NCBI GenBank assembly: GCA_035652095.1
Contig: DASREM010000053.1
Span: 151,131-215,130, forward strand
DNA from: DASREM01 sp035652095
GTDB lineage: Bacteria > Acidobacteriota > Terriglobia > Terriglobales > Acidobacteriaceae
Length of the DNA stretch: 64,000 bases
Direction: 5' to 3'
Under the pieces are notes generated by a model, which was not told the origin of the DNA, searched no databases, and saw nothing but the letters and a program-made list of their open reading frames with translations. The translations under genes and the position numbers were made by a program. Below, in pieces: positions 1-9,520 of this stretch (the stretch's first letter is position 1; every line of letters starts with the position of its first letter).

Positions 1-2830
1 CGAGGTGGACGCGCAATGCACGGCGGCCGCGTTCCGCCAGCACCTGGAAGTCCCCGCGCGCTTGTGCCGCCTTTACCGTGCCGAAAGTGTATTTCTGTCC
101 GGGTACCGGAAGATCTGCGGCATCATCGTTCGTGACCTGCAAAAAAACGCCGGAGTTCGGACCGCCTTTGTAAGCTTGTCCGGTCGAGTGCAGAAAGCGG
201 GGTCCAAACCCGAGCGCGGTAGCGACATGTTTCTTGTCGCGCACCGCGGTGCGCAGATCCTGCAAAGCCTTCTCGTGCTCGTCATTCATCTGGATGTAGG
301 CCAGGACCGCGAAGTAATCTCCGGGATGAATTCGATCAAGGTGGGCTTTAAGGTATCTGGCGAGGGTCTTGTTATTTCCGGCGGCCTTCTTCAACTCCTC
401 TGCATTCTTTGGGTCGGTGAACAGCTTGATCCCATGGTCTTCGAGAATCGGGGTCTCCGCGGGAAGGGAACCGGTCTTCTCGTATTCGGAGGTCAAGCTG
501 CGAGTCGCGATCTTGCTGGCTTCGACATCGGGCTGATTGAAGGTATTGATTCCGAGGATCGCACCGGCAACCGCAGTGGCAATCTCCCAACGGAAGAATT
601 CCTGGCCAAGGTCGTAGACGTCTGCCATCGAGATGCGGACAACCGGTTGCCCTGCCTTTTCGAGCGCCGCAACTTTGGCGTCCTGGTCCTTATCGGGAGC
701 CGAGTCGAGGCGGATGTAGGCGAATACACGGTCGTTGCCGTAGAGATTGGGCGCGGCCAGCGGTTCGCGATCGACGGGAATGATTCCGTGACCCTGCTTG
801 CCCGTCGATTCGGCGATGAGTTGTTCGAGCCAGGCGCCGAGGTCGGAAATGCCGGGTGAAGTGATGATGGTGAGCTTGTCGCGTCCCTGCTTCGCGGCGG
901 TGCCGAGGACGATGCCAAGCAATGCACCGGGATTTTGCTCAACTGGGACGGAGGAGTGAGTTGCCTGCACCATCTCTTCGGTGCGGTCGAGGAACTTGGC
1001 GATGTTGAGGCCCATGGCTGCGGCGGGTACCATGCCGAAGTTGGAGAGCGCGGAGTAGCGGCCGCCGATGCTGGGCAGGCCATGAAAAATGCGCCGGAAG
1101 TGGTCGGCTTCGGCCACTTGCTGCATCTTGGATCCGGGATCGGTGATGGCAATGAAGCGGTTGCCCGCCTTATCGGCGCCGATAGCCTGCTTCACACGTT
1201 CGAAGAAATACTGTTTGAAGATGTTGGGTTCGAGCGTGCTTCCCGACTTGCTGGAAACAATGAACAGCGTGTGTGCCAGGTCAATCTTGTTTTCGAAAGC
1301 CTTGACCTGCGCGGGATCGGTGGAATCAAGAACGTGGAGTTCGGGGAAGCCGGTAACCTTGCCGAAGGTCATGCGAAGAACTTCGGGCGCGAGGCTCGAG
1401 CCGCCCATGCCGAGCAGCAGGATATGGCGGAAACCTTCCTTCTTGATTTCGTCCGCGAATTTCTGCAGATCGGCAATGTGCGCAATCTGCTCTTCGGTGA
1501 TACCGAGCCATCCCAGCCAGTTCGACTCGTCGTCATTGCTCCAGAGGGAAGCGTCGCGTTGCCAGAGGCGGCGCATCTTGCCACCAGCGCGCCACTCGTC
1601 GTTGCCGGACTTGACTGCGCTCGCCAGCGGCTCCGGCAAACTTTGCTGCTGGCGACTAACTTTTGGGCTTATCTCGGATTTGGAACTCTTCTCGACCGCC
1701 TGCAGCAATTTATCGAAAGCGTCGGCAAAGAGCTTCACTCCTTCGTCCGTCAGCTTATCGGTGACCTCCTTCATCGAGATGCCCAGCCTGGCGACGGTAT
1801 CCATGACTTTGTTCGCCTGGTCAATCCCCTCGGTGAGGGTCGGCGCGGTTTTGCCGTGTTCACGGAAGGCGTCAAAGGTGGCGGGAGGAATGGTGTTGAC
1901 AGTGTCGGGACCGATCAGGTCGTCCACGTAGAGGACGTCGCTGTAGGCCGGGTTCTTGGTGCTGGTACTGGCCCAGAGCACACGCTGTGTCTGAGCGCCT
2001 TGTGCAGCGAGTTTCTTCCAGCGGTCGGTACCGAAGATTTTCAGGTAGCGCTGGTAGGTCTGCTTGCCGTTGGCCACGGCAACCTTGCCCAGGATGCTCT
2101 TGAGAGTTTCCTGTTCTTTGGGATCTTTGGATGACTTCAGCCGCGCCGCCACGATGCTGTCAATAGAATTGTCGATACGGCTGATGAAGAAGCTGGCGAC
2201 GCTGGCAATCTTGCTGAGATCGCCGCCCTTCTTTGCGTACTCTTCCAAGCCTTTGATGTAGGCCTCGGCGACCTCTTCGTAGACATCCTGGGAGAAAAGC
2301 AGGGTGACGTTTACGTTGATGCCTTCGCTGATCAGTTGCTGGAACGCGGGAATGCCCTCGGCTGTGCCGGGGACTTTGATCATGACATTCGGGCGGCCGA
2401 CGGCTTTCCAGAGCGTGCGGGCTTCCTGGAGCGTGCCCTGCGTATCGCGGGCGAGATAGGGAGAGACCTCCAGGCTGACGTAGCCGTCCCGGAACCTGGT
2501 GCTGTCGTAAACCGGGCGGAGAATGTCCGCGGCATCCTGGATGTCGCGGATGGCGAGTTTCTCGTACTTCGCCTTGGCATCCAGGTCGGTTTCCTTCTCA
2601 AGCGTTTTAAGCAGGTCGGAATAATCGGTACTTCCGGAAATCGCTTTCTCGAAGATTGACGGGTTCGAGGTGATGCCGCGAAGTCCGTCTTCGTCAATAA
2701 AGCGCTTCAGGTCGCCACTGGTGATGAGGTTGCGGCGGATGTAGTCGAGCCACACCGACTGGCCAAACTTTTGCAGATCTTTGAGATGATTCGTGGCCTT
2801 GGCAGTATCAAGAACTCCGGTTGGATTCAT
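1..2830 (-). CDS. tal-pgi: Bifunctional transaldolase / glucose-6-phosphate isomerase (C-terminus outside window)
   Basis: Cytoplasmic enzyme joining two carbohydrate steps: transaldolase (sedoheptulose-7-P + GAP to erythrose-4-P + F6P) and phosphoglucose isomerase (F6P to G6P). Translation from the ATG at 2830 stays open to the window edge, about 943 codons, so only a short C-terminal piece is missing. The N-terminal ~370 residues are transaldolase: GITSNPS at about residue 52 and the Schiff-base lysine in MIKVPGT (Lys152). From about residue 400 the frame is a sugar isomerase, with SKSGSTLEPN and GGRYSALSNFG. Transketolase lies 70 bp upstream on the same strand, so the two form a pentose-phosphate pair. 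Such fusions occur in several phyla, including Acidobacteriota and Cyanobacteria (established knowledge). The antisense strand carries long open frames that are shadows of this GC-rich gene. Confidence 0.93.
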   Translation of the reverse strand, partial: MNPTGVLDTAKATNHLKDLQKFGQSVWLDYIRRNLITSGDLKRFIDEDGLRGITSNPSIFEKAISGSTDYSDLLKTLEKETDLDAKAKYEKLAIRDIQDAADILRPVYDSTRFRDGYVSLEVSPYLARDTQGTLQEARTLWKAVGRPNVMIKVPGTAEGIPAFQQLISEGINVNVTLLFSQDVYEEVAEAYIKGLEEYAKKGGDLSKIASVASFFISRIDNSIDSIVAARLKSSKDPKEQETLKSILGKVAVANGKQTYQRYLKIFGTDRWKKLAAQGAQTQRVLWASTSTKNPAYSDVLYVDDLIGPDTVNTIPPATFDAFREHGKTAPTLTEGIDQANKVMDTVARLGISMKEVTDKLTDEGVKLFADAFDKLLQAVEKSSKSEISPKVSRQQQSLPEPLASAVKSGNDEWRAGGKMRRLWQRDASLWSNDDESNWLGWLGITEEQIAHIADLQKFADEIKKEGFRHILLLGMGGSSLAPEVLRMTFGKVTGFPELHVLDSTDPAQVKAFENKIDLAHTLFIVSSKSGSTLEPNIFKQYFFERVKQAIGADKAGNRFIAITDPGSKMQQVAEADHFRRIFHGLPSIGGRYSALSNFGMVPAAAMGLNIAKFLDRTEEMVQATHSSVPVEQNPGALLGIVLGTAAKQGRDKLTIITSPGISDLGAWLEQLIAESTGKQGHGIIPVDREPLAAPNLYGNDRVFAYIRLDSAPDKDQDAKVAALEKAGQPVVRISMADVYDLGQEFFRWEIATAVAGAILGINTFNQPDVEASKIATRSLTSEYEKTGSLPAETPILEDHGIKLFTDPKNAEELKKAAGNNKTLARYLKAHLDRIHPGDYFAVLAYIQMNDEHEKALQDLRTAVRDKKHVATALGFGPRFLHSTGQAYKGGPNSGVFLQVTNDDAADLPVPGQKYTFGTVKAAQARGDFQVLAERGRRALRVHL

Positions 2831-2900
2831 AAGACCTCTTTGTTAACTTTGGCCGACCAGAGGCCGGCGCTGTTGTGCGTGGTCGGACGAGACGGCCGTC

Positions 2901-4979
2901 TTACTTTGACCTCTCGATGACTTCGCGGGCCGCTTCGACGACTTTGTCGGGGCTGAAGCCGAATTTCTTCAACAATTCCTTTAAGGGCGCCGAAGCGCCG
3001 AAGGTGTGCATGCCGATCACTTTTCCATAGGAGCCGACGTACTGCGACCATCCGAACGTGGATGCCTGCTCGACGGCGACCCGCGCCTTTACGTCGGGCG
3101 GCAGGACTTCATCTTTATAGTCCTGGTCCTGATGTTCGAAAATCTCCCAGGAAGGCATGCTCACGACACGCGCTTTCACGCCTTCAGCTTTCAGTTGCTC
3201 GTACGCGCCGACACAAAGGGAAACTTCGCTGCCACTCGCCATGAAAATCACATCGGGCTTTTCCTCGACATCACCCGCGAGGATGTATGCGCCTTTGGCG
3301 ACACCCCTGGCCGGGGCATACCTGGTGCGGTCAAACGTCGGCACCGCTTGGCGCGTCAGAACCAAAGCCACCGGTTCATGACGAAGTTGCATGATGACCT
3401 TCCAAGCTTCGGTCACTTCGTTGGCGTCGGCAGGACGCATTACGATCAGGCCAGGTATGGCCCGCAGTGACGGCAGTTGCTCTACCGGTTGATGGGTGGG
3501 ACCGTCCTCTCCCAAGCCGATCGAGTCATGGGTGAAGACATAGATGACGGGGAGCTCCATGATTGCAGCCAGGCGAATCGTGGGCCGCATATAGTCGCTG
3601 AAGTTGAAGAAGGTGCCGCCGAAGGGACGAACCTTCGAGAGCGCCAGCCCATTCAGCGCTGAGCCCATGGCATGCTCGCGAACGCCGAAGTGGAAATTCC
3701 GGCCCTTGTAAGTGTTGGCCTGGAAATCGCCCATATCCTTCAGGGTCGTCTTGTTCGAAGTTGCGAGGTCGGCTGAGCCGCCGACCAGCCACGGAATATT
3801 TTGCGCGATGGCATTGAGAACCTTGGCCGAGCTTTCACGGGTAGCAATGCCCTTGGCGTCGGCGGGGAAGGCCAGCAGGTTCTTGTCCCAGCCATCCGGC
3901 AGTTCACGGTGCTGCATGCGATCAATCTGATCGGCGAGGGCGGGGAACTGCTGCTGGTATTTCTTGAAGGTCTCCATCCATTGGTTGCGGAGTTCGTGTC
4001 CGCGGCGTCCAATGCCTTCGCGGAAATGATCCAGCACACCATCCGGAACCAGGAACTGTGCGTCTTCGGGCCAGCCATAATTCTTTTTGGCCAGCTTCAC
4101 TTCGTCGGCGCCGAGGGGTTCGCCATGTGCGGCGCTCTTGTCCTGCTTGTGGGGCGATCCGTATCCGATGTGCGAGTCAACAACGATGAGCGTCGGACGA
4201 TCGCTGGTTTTAAGGAAGGCGTTATAAGCGTCGGAGAGCTGCTTGAGATTATTTGCGTCGGTGACTTCGACGACGTTCCAGCCATACGCCTTGAAGCGAA
4301 GGGCGACGTTTTCGCTGAACGACCACTCCGCGGGACCATCAAGGGTTACATGATTGTTGTCATAGATCCAGCAAAGATTGGAGAGCTTCAAGTGACCGGC
4401 GAGGGAAGCGGCTTCGCTGCTCACGCCCTCCATCATGTCGCCGTCACCGCACATCGTATAAACGTTGTAATCGAAGAGCTCGAAGCCGGGACGGTTGTAG
4501 TTCGCAGCCAGCCATTTGCCGGCCATCGCCATGCCGACGCTGTTGCCGCAACCCTGTCCGAGAGGGCCAGTCGTGGTCTCGATACCGGAGGTGATGCGGT
4601 ACTCGGGGTGGCCGGGAGTCTTGCTGTCGAGCTGGCGGAAGTGCTTGATGTCGTCGAGACTGACCGCGGGCTCGCCCAGGGTTTCATATTTCGGATTCAC
4701 CGCGCGCACTCCGGTCAAGTAGAGCAGAGCGTAGATCAGCATCGAGGCGTGGCCGTTGGAAAGTACGAAGCGATCACGATTCGGCCAGATGGGATCTTCG
4801 GGATCAAAGCGCAGGAATTGTTGCCAGAGAGCGTAGGCCACCGGGGCCAACGCCATGGGAGCGCCAGGGTGGCCGGAATTGGCCTTCTGCACGGCGTCCA
4901 TGGCCAGGGTGCGAATGGTGTTGATGCTAAGGGTTTCCAGTTGTTGCGTGCTCAGCAAGGTTTGCTCGCTTGCCACCAT
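2901..4979 (-). CDS. tkt: Transketolase
   Basis: Thiamine-diphosphate enzyme moving two-carbon units between ketoses and aldoses in the non-oxidative pentose-phosphate pathway; cytoplasmic. The 692 residues are full family length. The TPP/metal motif begins at GDG (about residues 178-180) and ends at NN (208-209). The pyrimidine-domain segment GVREHAMG and the donor-binding segment THDSIGLGEDGPTHQP follow. The start is an ATG preceded by AAAGGA. It lies directly upstream of tal-pgi with 70 bp between, so one transcript could supply transketolase, transaldolase and isomerase. An AGACGGCCGTCT palindrome overlaps its stop codon. Confidence 0.97.
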   Translation of the reverse strand: MVASEQTLLSTQQLETLSINTIRTLAMDAVQKANSGHPGAPMALAPVAYALWQQFLRFDPEDPIWPNRDRFVLSNGHASMLIYALLYLTGVRAVNPKYETLGEPAVSLDDIKHFRQLDSKTPGHPEYRITSGIETTTGPLGQGCGNSVGMAMAGKWLAANYNRPGFELFDYNVYTMCGDGDMMEGVSSEAASLAGHLKLSNLCWIYDNNHVTLDGPAEWSFSENVALRFKAYGWNVVEVTDANNLKQLSDAYNAFLKTSDRPTLIVVDSHIGYGSPHKQDKSAAHGEPLGADEVKLAKKNYGWPEDAQFLVPDGVLDHFREGIGRRGHELRNQWMETFKKYQQQFPALADQIDRMQHRELPDGWDKNLLAFPADAKGIATRESSAKVLNAIAQNIPWLVGGSADLATSNKTTLKDMGDFQANTYKGRNFHFGVREHAMGSALNGLALSKVRPFGGTFFNFSDYMRPTIRLAAIMELPVIYVFTHDSIGLGEDGPTHQPVEQLPSLRAIPGLIVMRPADANEVTEAWKVIMQLRHEPVALVLTRQAVPTFDRTRYAPARGVAKGAYILAGDVEEKPDVIFMASGSEVSLCVGAYEQLKAEGVKARVVSMPSWEIFEHQDQDYKDEVLPPDVKARVAVEQASTFGWSQYVGSYGKVIGMHTFGASAPLKELLKKFGFSPDKVVEAAREVIERSK

Positions 4980-5135
4980 GCAAGAATTCCTTTCGACGGT
5001 GTTCCGGCAACTGGATCCGACAGAATCCCGGGTGAATTGCTGGAACAGAGTGAACCGTTGGAGATCTCTATCGAGTCTACCAATTTCCCAAGCGGCCTGC
5101 TCTGCTGTGCAGCAACACGGGCAGAGTTCTGTGCC

Positions 5136-5157
5136 GGCTCAAAAAAGAGCCATTATA
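5136..5157 (-). promoter_or_regulatory. Putative promoter and start-site hairpin upstream of tkt
   Basis: The 233 bp between tkt and the PilZ gene hold no gene. On the minus strand there is a consensus -10 TATAAT (5157-5152) and, where transcription would start, a short hairpin GGCTC-N6-GAGCC (5136-5151). No good -35 is visible at 16-18 bp. If this promoter is used, the tkt leader would be roughly 165 nt. The hairpin could alternatively belong to the 3' end of the PilZ transcript. No known riboswitch was recognised in the leader. Confidence 0.35.
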
Positions 5158-5212
5158 AGCATGGGATGTTGCAGGAAGGTGAAGGGATTCGTTGAAAGGG
5201 CGATTTACGGCT

Positions 5213-5875
5213 CTAGCGCTTGATTTGTGCGAGGTACCCGTTTTGACGGGCGTAGCCACGAGTGCTGGTTTCCACGAACTTCAAGAATTCCTTTAAGCTC
5301 TCGCGCTCGGTTGTGCCCAATTCCGAGTAGCGCACGCGCACGCCAAAACAGGGGCTGCTGCGGGTAACGATGCCGTTGAGAATCATCCCTTTGACCCAGA
5401 TTTTGCCATTGGCCACCCACAGTCCGATTTCTACGTTCACGCCGGTGGGGACGGGAGTGGCGGTTTCGACGAAGCATCCGCCCATGCTGGTATTGGAAAG
5501 ATTGCCCCAGACCGGAGTGGTGGAGTTTCCCAGGCGCAGTTCCACCGCGACGAAACACTTGAGCCGCGGATACTGGCGGCGATCCTGCCCCCAGGATGGA
5601 GTGAAAATGTCGGGCTCAAACGGCGGAACGGTTTGCGGGACGGAGGTGGTGCGCGGGGGGTCAGTGGTGCTCTGCGCGGTGGGACGTGCCGACGCGCTCG
5701 CTGCCGGCTTTCCTTGTTTGATTTGCCGCATGGCGTCAATCAGGGCCTGCTCCCGTTTTTCGGGAGGTGCTTCGCGATAGGTTTGCAACAGGGTTCCCAG
5801 GTGGCTTACCAGGTCGGGATCAGTGAGCAGTTGGGTCCAATCCGTTCCAATCGCGGCAGTCTTGGTCTCACTCAT
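5213..5875 (-). CDS. PilZ-domain protein (putative c-di-GMP receptor)
   Basis: The C-terminal half is a PilZ domain: an RRQYPR element (RxxxR c-di-GMP-binding motif) followed about 30 residues later by the second motif as NTSMGG (family D/NxSxxG). It is probably a cytoplasmic c-di-GMP-responsive adaptor, possibly for motility or exopolysaccharide; the target is unknown. The N-terminal ~110 residues are helical, then Pro/Ser/Thr-rich. The start is uncertain. I prefer the ATG giving MSETKTAA; an in-frame TTG at 5947 preceded by AAGG would add 24 residues. The gene follows a membrane-protein gene on the same strand, with a near-palindrome (GTTAC-N8-GTAAC) between them. Confidence 0.8.
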   Translation of the reverse strand: MSETKTAAIGTDWTQLLTDPDLVSHLGTLLQTYREAPPEKREQALIDAMRQIKQGKPAASASARPTAQSTTDPPRTTSVPQTVPPFEPDIFTPSWGQDRRQYPRLKCFVAVELRLGNSTTPVWGNLSNTSMGGCFVETATPVPTGVNVEIGLWVANGKIWVKGMILNGIVTRSSPCFGVRVRYSELGTTERESLKEFLKFVETSTRGYARQNGYLAQIKR

Positions 5876-5986
5876 GTGCGGGTTCACGCCCCATTTCCAG
5901 CCATACCGTTGTTTCAATAGATTGAGCCACGATGACCTCCGCAACAAGATGACCTTGGTTACTGCCGGCGGTAACAGGCGTTGAGG

Positions 5987-6583
5987 TTACCCAGTGGATC
6001 GAGATGATTTGGAGCAGGTTGCAGCCACTGCGATGAGCGAGAGGGAGCTTACCAGGAGGGGAAACCAGACTTGCGAGATCCATGGGCGGGGGATCAGGAA
6101 GAGGACATCCAGGCTCTTGAGAGAAGTAGGCCAGCGCACCAGAAGCCATAGTCCTGCATAGTAGGCCAAGTCCCAGGTGGCAAATTCCCATACAAAAAAC
6201 GCGAAACATTCCTTTAGCCGCGAGTGGGCAAGGGCGGCAGTCGCGAGCAGCATGACCATGGTGGCCGATTCTCGAAGCACTTCAACTGTAAGCAAGCTCG
6301 GCGGGAATTGCGAGATGGATTGGGATTGGATGTAATCGCGTGGCGCGAGCCGTTGCACGTCAGAAAGGGCGCCTCCAAGCCCGGGGAGCAGCCCGGCGGC
6401 GGCGCGAAGGTAGACCACCACGGCGCTCTCTGCGATGCCGAAGGCGACTGCGAAAAGGAAGGCGAACAGGAGCGGGCGGGTGGAAATATCCAGTCGCGAT
6501 TTTCGCCACCCGGCATAGCACAGGAACGGTACGAAAATCAGCAGGTTGACCCACCACGGTTCGGCGAAAAGGCGGATAGTCAT
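5987..6583 (-). CDS. Integral membrane protein of unknown function
   Basis: 198 residues with about five hydrophobic segments (around residues 10-24, 38-65, 105-122, 126-148 and 170-190). No recognisable family motif or catalytic signature. Located in the inner membrane by hydropathy. Same strand as the PilZ gene, 39-111 bp upstream depending on the PilZ start, so the two may be co-transcribed. It is divergent from the response regulator at 6745. I do not recognise the family. Confidence 0.7.
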   Translation of the reverse strand: MTIRLFAEPWWVNLLIFVPFLCYAGWRKSRLDISTRPLLFAFLFAVAFGIAESAVVVYLRAAAGLLPGLGGALSDVQRLAPRDYIQSQSISQFPPSLLTVEVLRESATMVMLLATAALAHSRLKECFAFFVWEFATWDLAYYAGLWLLVRWPTSLKSLDVLFLIPRPWISQVWFPLLVSSLSLIAVAATCSKSSRSTG

Positions 6584-6744
6584 GGAGAGGAGAGTTTAAA
6601 GGAGAAGTCGATGGTTCGCGGCAAGCCCTCACAGCCGGGAGTATTTTTCGAGATCCCAAATACATGATCCGCTGTATGGTCTGGTGACTTGGTCCAGAGT
6701 AGAAGGGTACCTGCTGAATACTCGTTCTTCTCGGGAGAACAACC

Positions 6745-7467
6745 ATGAATCTGTACCGCATCGTAGTTGCAGATGACCATGAAGTGGTGCGTCACGGCTT
6801 GCGGGCGATGTTAGAGGCGCAGCCGAACTGGAAGGTGGTCGGCGAGGCGGCGGATGGACGCGCAGCAGTAGCCAGCGTGATCGAATTCAAACCAGACCTG
6901 GCGGTATTGGACGTGGGCATGCCGAATCTGAACGGGTTGGAAGCGGCACGGCAAATCGTCGCCGCCGTGCCCTCGTGCCGGGTGCTCATCCTGTCGTTGT
7001 ACGAATCCGAGCAGATGGTGTGTGAAGTCCTGGCGGCGGGTGCGCGTGGTTATCTATTGAAGTCGGATGCTTCGAAGTCTCTGGTGAAGGCGGCTGAAGT
7101 TTTGCGGAACGGGAAACTCTACGTTACGCCGCGTTTCTCGCACTTGGTGGAAGAAGGGCTGCGGTCGAAACGGACGGCTGTGGTGAGTTTGACGGCGCGG
7201 GAACGGCAGGTTGTGCAGTTGCTGGGAGAGGGCAAGAGCACGAAGGAAGTGGCCACTATCCTGGACATGTCGGTGAAGACGGCGGAGACGCACCGCGCCC
7301 ACATCATGCACAAGCTCGATCTGCATTCGATTACCGAGTTGGTGCTGTATGCGGTACGAAACCGGATTGTGCAGGTGCCAACGCCGCTGGATGGGGTCGA
7401 GCCTCTGCCGATCGCCCTGGCCGAGAGTGCGCCTGCAACGATGCCCCGGCGTTCCGACATGGCGTAA
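6745..7467 (+). CDS. NarL/FixJ-type response regulator
   Basis: DNA-binding two-component regulator of 240 residues. The receiver is intact: acidic pair Asp10-Asp11, phospho-acceptor Asp56 in AVLDVGMP, and conserved Lys106 in GYLLKSD. A LuxR-type helix-turn-helix follows at about 145-210 (LTARERQVVQLLGEGKSTKEVA, then VKTAETHRAHIMHKL). A short unstructured tail ends the protein. GGGAG lies a few bases before the ATG. No histidine kinase is adjacent, so it is an orphan regulator here and its targets cannot be inferred. Confidence 0.95.
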   Translation: MNLYRIVVADDHEVVRHGLRAMLEAQPNWKVVGEAADGRAAVASVIEFKPDLAVLDVGMPNLNGLEAARQIVAAVPSCRVLILSLYESEQMVCEVLAAGARGYLLKSDASKSLVKAAEVLRNGKLYVTPRFSHLVEEGLRSKRTAVVSLTARERQVVQLLGEGKSTKEVATILDMSVKTAETHRAHIMHKLDLHSITELVLYAVRNRIVQVPTPLDGVEPLPIALAESAPATMPRRSDMA

Positions 7468-7480
7468 GCATCAAGGCCCG

Positions 7481-7714
7481 TCAGGCTTCCCTTAATTCCG
7501 AACGGAAGAAGTGTCGCCGCTCGAAGATGGCGGGAGGAAGTTCGAAGACGCGGGTCTCCACGTTTTCGAATTCGAATTCCTTGCCGCAATCCGACGCGGG
7601 ACACGTAGCACGGAACTTTCCACCCTTCATTCCGGCGGAAATTTCACGTTCCACCACCACCCAGATTCCACACTTGGGGCAGGTCACACACGCGCTCATG
7701 ATGCGGTCGGCCAT
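7481..7714 (-). CDS. Small zinc-ribbon protein
   Basis: 77 residues starting MADRIMSAC. Two knuckles, CPKCG and CPASDCG, about 35 residues apart form a zinc-ribbon pair; the C-terminus is charged (FERRHFFRSEL). Function unknown; such proteins bind nucleic acid or act as small regulators. An upstream in-frame start would add 55 residues, but that extension is low-complexity and unlike a protein, so I reject it. On the minus strand TATAAT (7726-7721) lies so close to the ATG at 7714 that the transcript is probably leaderless; there is no Shine-Dalgarno sequence. Convergent with the response regulator. Confidence 0.75.
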   Translation of the reverse strand: MADRIMSACVTCPKCGIWVVVEREISAGMKGGKFRATCPASDCGKEFEFENVETRVFELPPAIFERRHFFRSELREA

Positions 7715-7883
7715 TCGGAAATTATAAATAGTGAAAAACGAATGCGGACTGAATAGCATGCGCACCGGCGTAATCAGAAAAATCGCCGGTGCTATTGCGG
7801 GAAAGAAGCAGAGATGGTGCTGTGGAAATCTTGCAGCGGGAGTGGACGGGGCGCGCGGCGCCCGCCTCTCCCGTTGCATTTAC

Positions 7884-9272
7884 TTAGTCCTCGAAGCTTC
7901 GAGCACCACCACGGAGTTTGTTGGTAACCACCTGCTTCCAAAGCCACTTGATGACGCGCGCATCGTTGTAGCAGTAGCCGAGGTTGTGATTGAGGGTTGA
8001 AAAGCAGTGACGCTGGCAGGTTCTCTTCATGTCTTTCAGTTGCTTTTCCTCAAACTTGGGATTGTCGATGTTGCCCCAATCGAAACTGGACGGATACATG
8101 GGGAAGCAAGGCGCAACGGTTCCGTCGGTACGGATAATGACGTTGTTCTGTCCCCCGCGGCAGTTCCAGTCGGTGAAGTGAAGGCCGGTTTCATCCTGGA
8201 CGATACCGGGCATGGATGCGATCTGTTGCGCGACATTACCGTTGGTCCCGGTGCCGTCCCCATACCACCCGTACTGACGAAGGTCGACCCCGGAGGACAT
8301 GCGCATGAACGCTTTCATCTCCTGCAGGCGTTGCACCGAGTTCACCATCTGGTAGCCGGCTTTGTTCTTCTCGATAATCCAATCCACCAGATCATCCACG
8401 GCGCGCCAATCTTCCGGACGGATATAGGTTGGGTTCTCCTCCAGGTGTTTGAAGTGCTCGTCCTGCTCGAGCATGGGAGTTTCATTGATGTGATAGTCGG
8501 TCGCAAGGCGGTGTGCCCGCGCATACTCGGTGATCTGTCTTACATCCTCGTGATTATTGCGGCAGATGTTGATGTTGAAGAAGACCATGTGTCCGTAAAC
8601 GTATTGCTTACGGATCAGGTACTCCAGGTTCGTTTGAACCGGCTTCAAGGCTTTGGGAAGGCCGGGTTTCTCGTCCCAGGCATCGAGCGCGAAGTTGTAA
8701 ACCGCAACTCCGGCATCGCCGAGGCGGTCGGTCACTTCTGGACGCAGTAAGCGGCCGTTGGTGCCGACATAAATCCAGAACCCCTTCTTGGCGGCGTAGT
8801 AGGCAACTTTGTGAGCGAACTGGGGACGGAGCAAAGGCTCTCCTCCCATCAATGCGAGGACGCGGCAGCCATTATCGTAGAGCCAATCGATGGACCGGCG
8901 GGCGACGTCTTCATTCATTCCTTTCACTTTGTTGTTGAAGGCCCAGCAGTACCAGCAATCAAGATTGCATTTGTAATCGAGAAAAAGATAGGCGGTGATC
9001 GGGTGGAAGTCTCCCGGCATCAAGCGCGAGCGGAGATAAGGCACGAGCCATCCGCGCGCTTTGCGAGCGATCTGGCTTGCAGTCCAGTCGCGCTTCTCGG
9101 GTAAAGTTTCAGGCCCGGGATCTGCCAGCAAAGCGGGATACTGCGGGAAGACAGGTTCAGGAAGAGTTGCGCCTTTGGGCTCAGGAATTGCGGGTCGACC
9201 AGCGGCAGAATTCATCAACAAGTTGTGAATGTCAACGTCAATGCGGAACTTCGCCGGGGAGGTGGTAGCCAT
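7884..9272 (-). CDS. Radical SAM protein with SPASM-like C-terminus
   Basis: 462 residues. The radical SAM cluster motif CNLDCWYC (CxxxCxxC) lies near residue 110, followed by the SAM-binding GGEPLL element. The C-terminal third holds extra cysteines (DWNCRGGQ, APCFPMYP, CQRHCF, GYCYND), consistent with a SPASM/twitch auxiliary Fe-S cluster. Reductive SAM cleavage chemistry is established for the superfamily; the substrate is not apparent. There is no peptide precursor or partner enzyme next to it. The start ATG has GGAGG 8 nt upstream. A divergent HAD phosphatase follows after about 250 bp. Confidence 0.9.
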   Translation of the reverse strand: MATTSPAKFRIDVDIHNLLMNSAAGRPAIPEPKGATLPEPVFPQYPALLADPGPETLPEKRDWTASQIARKARGWLVPYLRSRLMPGDFHPITAYLFLDYKCNLDCWYCWAFNNKVKGMNEDVARRSIDWLYDNGCRVLALMGGEPLLRPQFAHKVAYYAAKKGFWIYVGTNGRLLRPEVTDRLGDAGVAVYNFALDAWDEKPGLPKALKPVQTNLEYLIRKQYVYGHMVFFNINICRNNHEDVRQITEYARAHRLATDYHINETPMLEQDEHFKHLEENPTYIRPEDWRAVDDLVDWIIEKNKAGYQMVNSVQRLQEMKAFMRMSSGVDLRQYGWYGDGTGTNGNVAQQIASMPGIVQDETGLHFTDWNCRGGQNNVIIRTDGTVAPCFPMYPSSFDWGNIDNPKFEEKQLKDMKRTCQRHCFSTLNHNLGYCYNDARVIKWLWKQVVTNKLRGGARSFED

Positions 9273-9520
9273 CGAGCAGCCTCCAAAAAGAAGTATTCAG
9301 CGTCCACAGATGCAGTAAAAACCAATCGGATGCGGCGTTGTAAGAAAATTCAGCAGGTGGCAGATGTTGGCGTTTCGATCGGAACTGGCGAGGGCCGACA
9401 GCGAGCGCAAGCTCCACATGAAGTACCCGGGCCAAATCATTCCAAGAATGTTGGCATTACGGTTTGAGTCGACACGGCGCGTGCCAATCTGGAAGGATAA
9501 TGAGGATTCGAAAAGGGAAC

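Noticed and set aside
5..2134. Long plus-strand open frames (about 284 and 399 codons)
   Set aside because: Antisense shadows of the transaldolase/isomerase gene; the minus-strand frame has clear motifs throughout.
3801..5195. 464-codon plus-strand frame
   Set aside because: Antisense to transketolase, no motif, GC-rich shadow.
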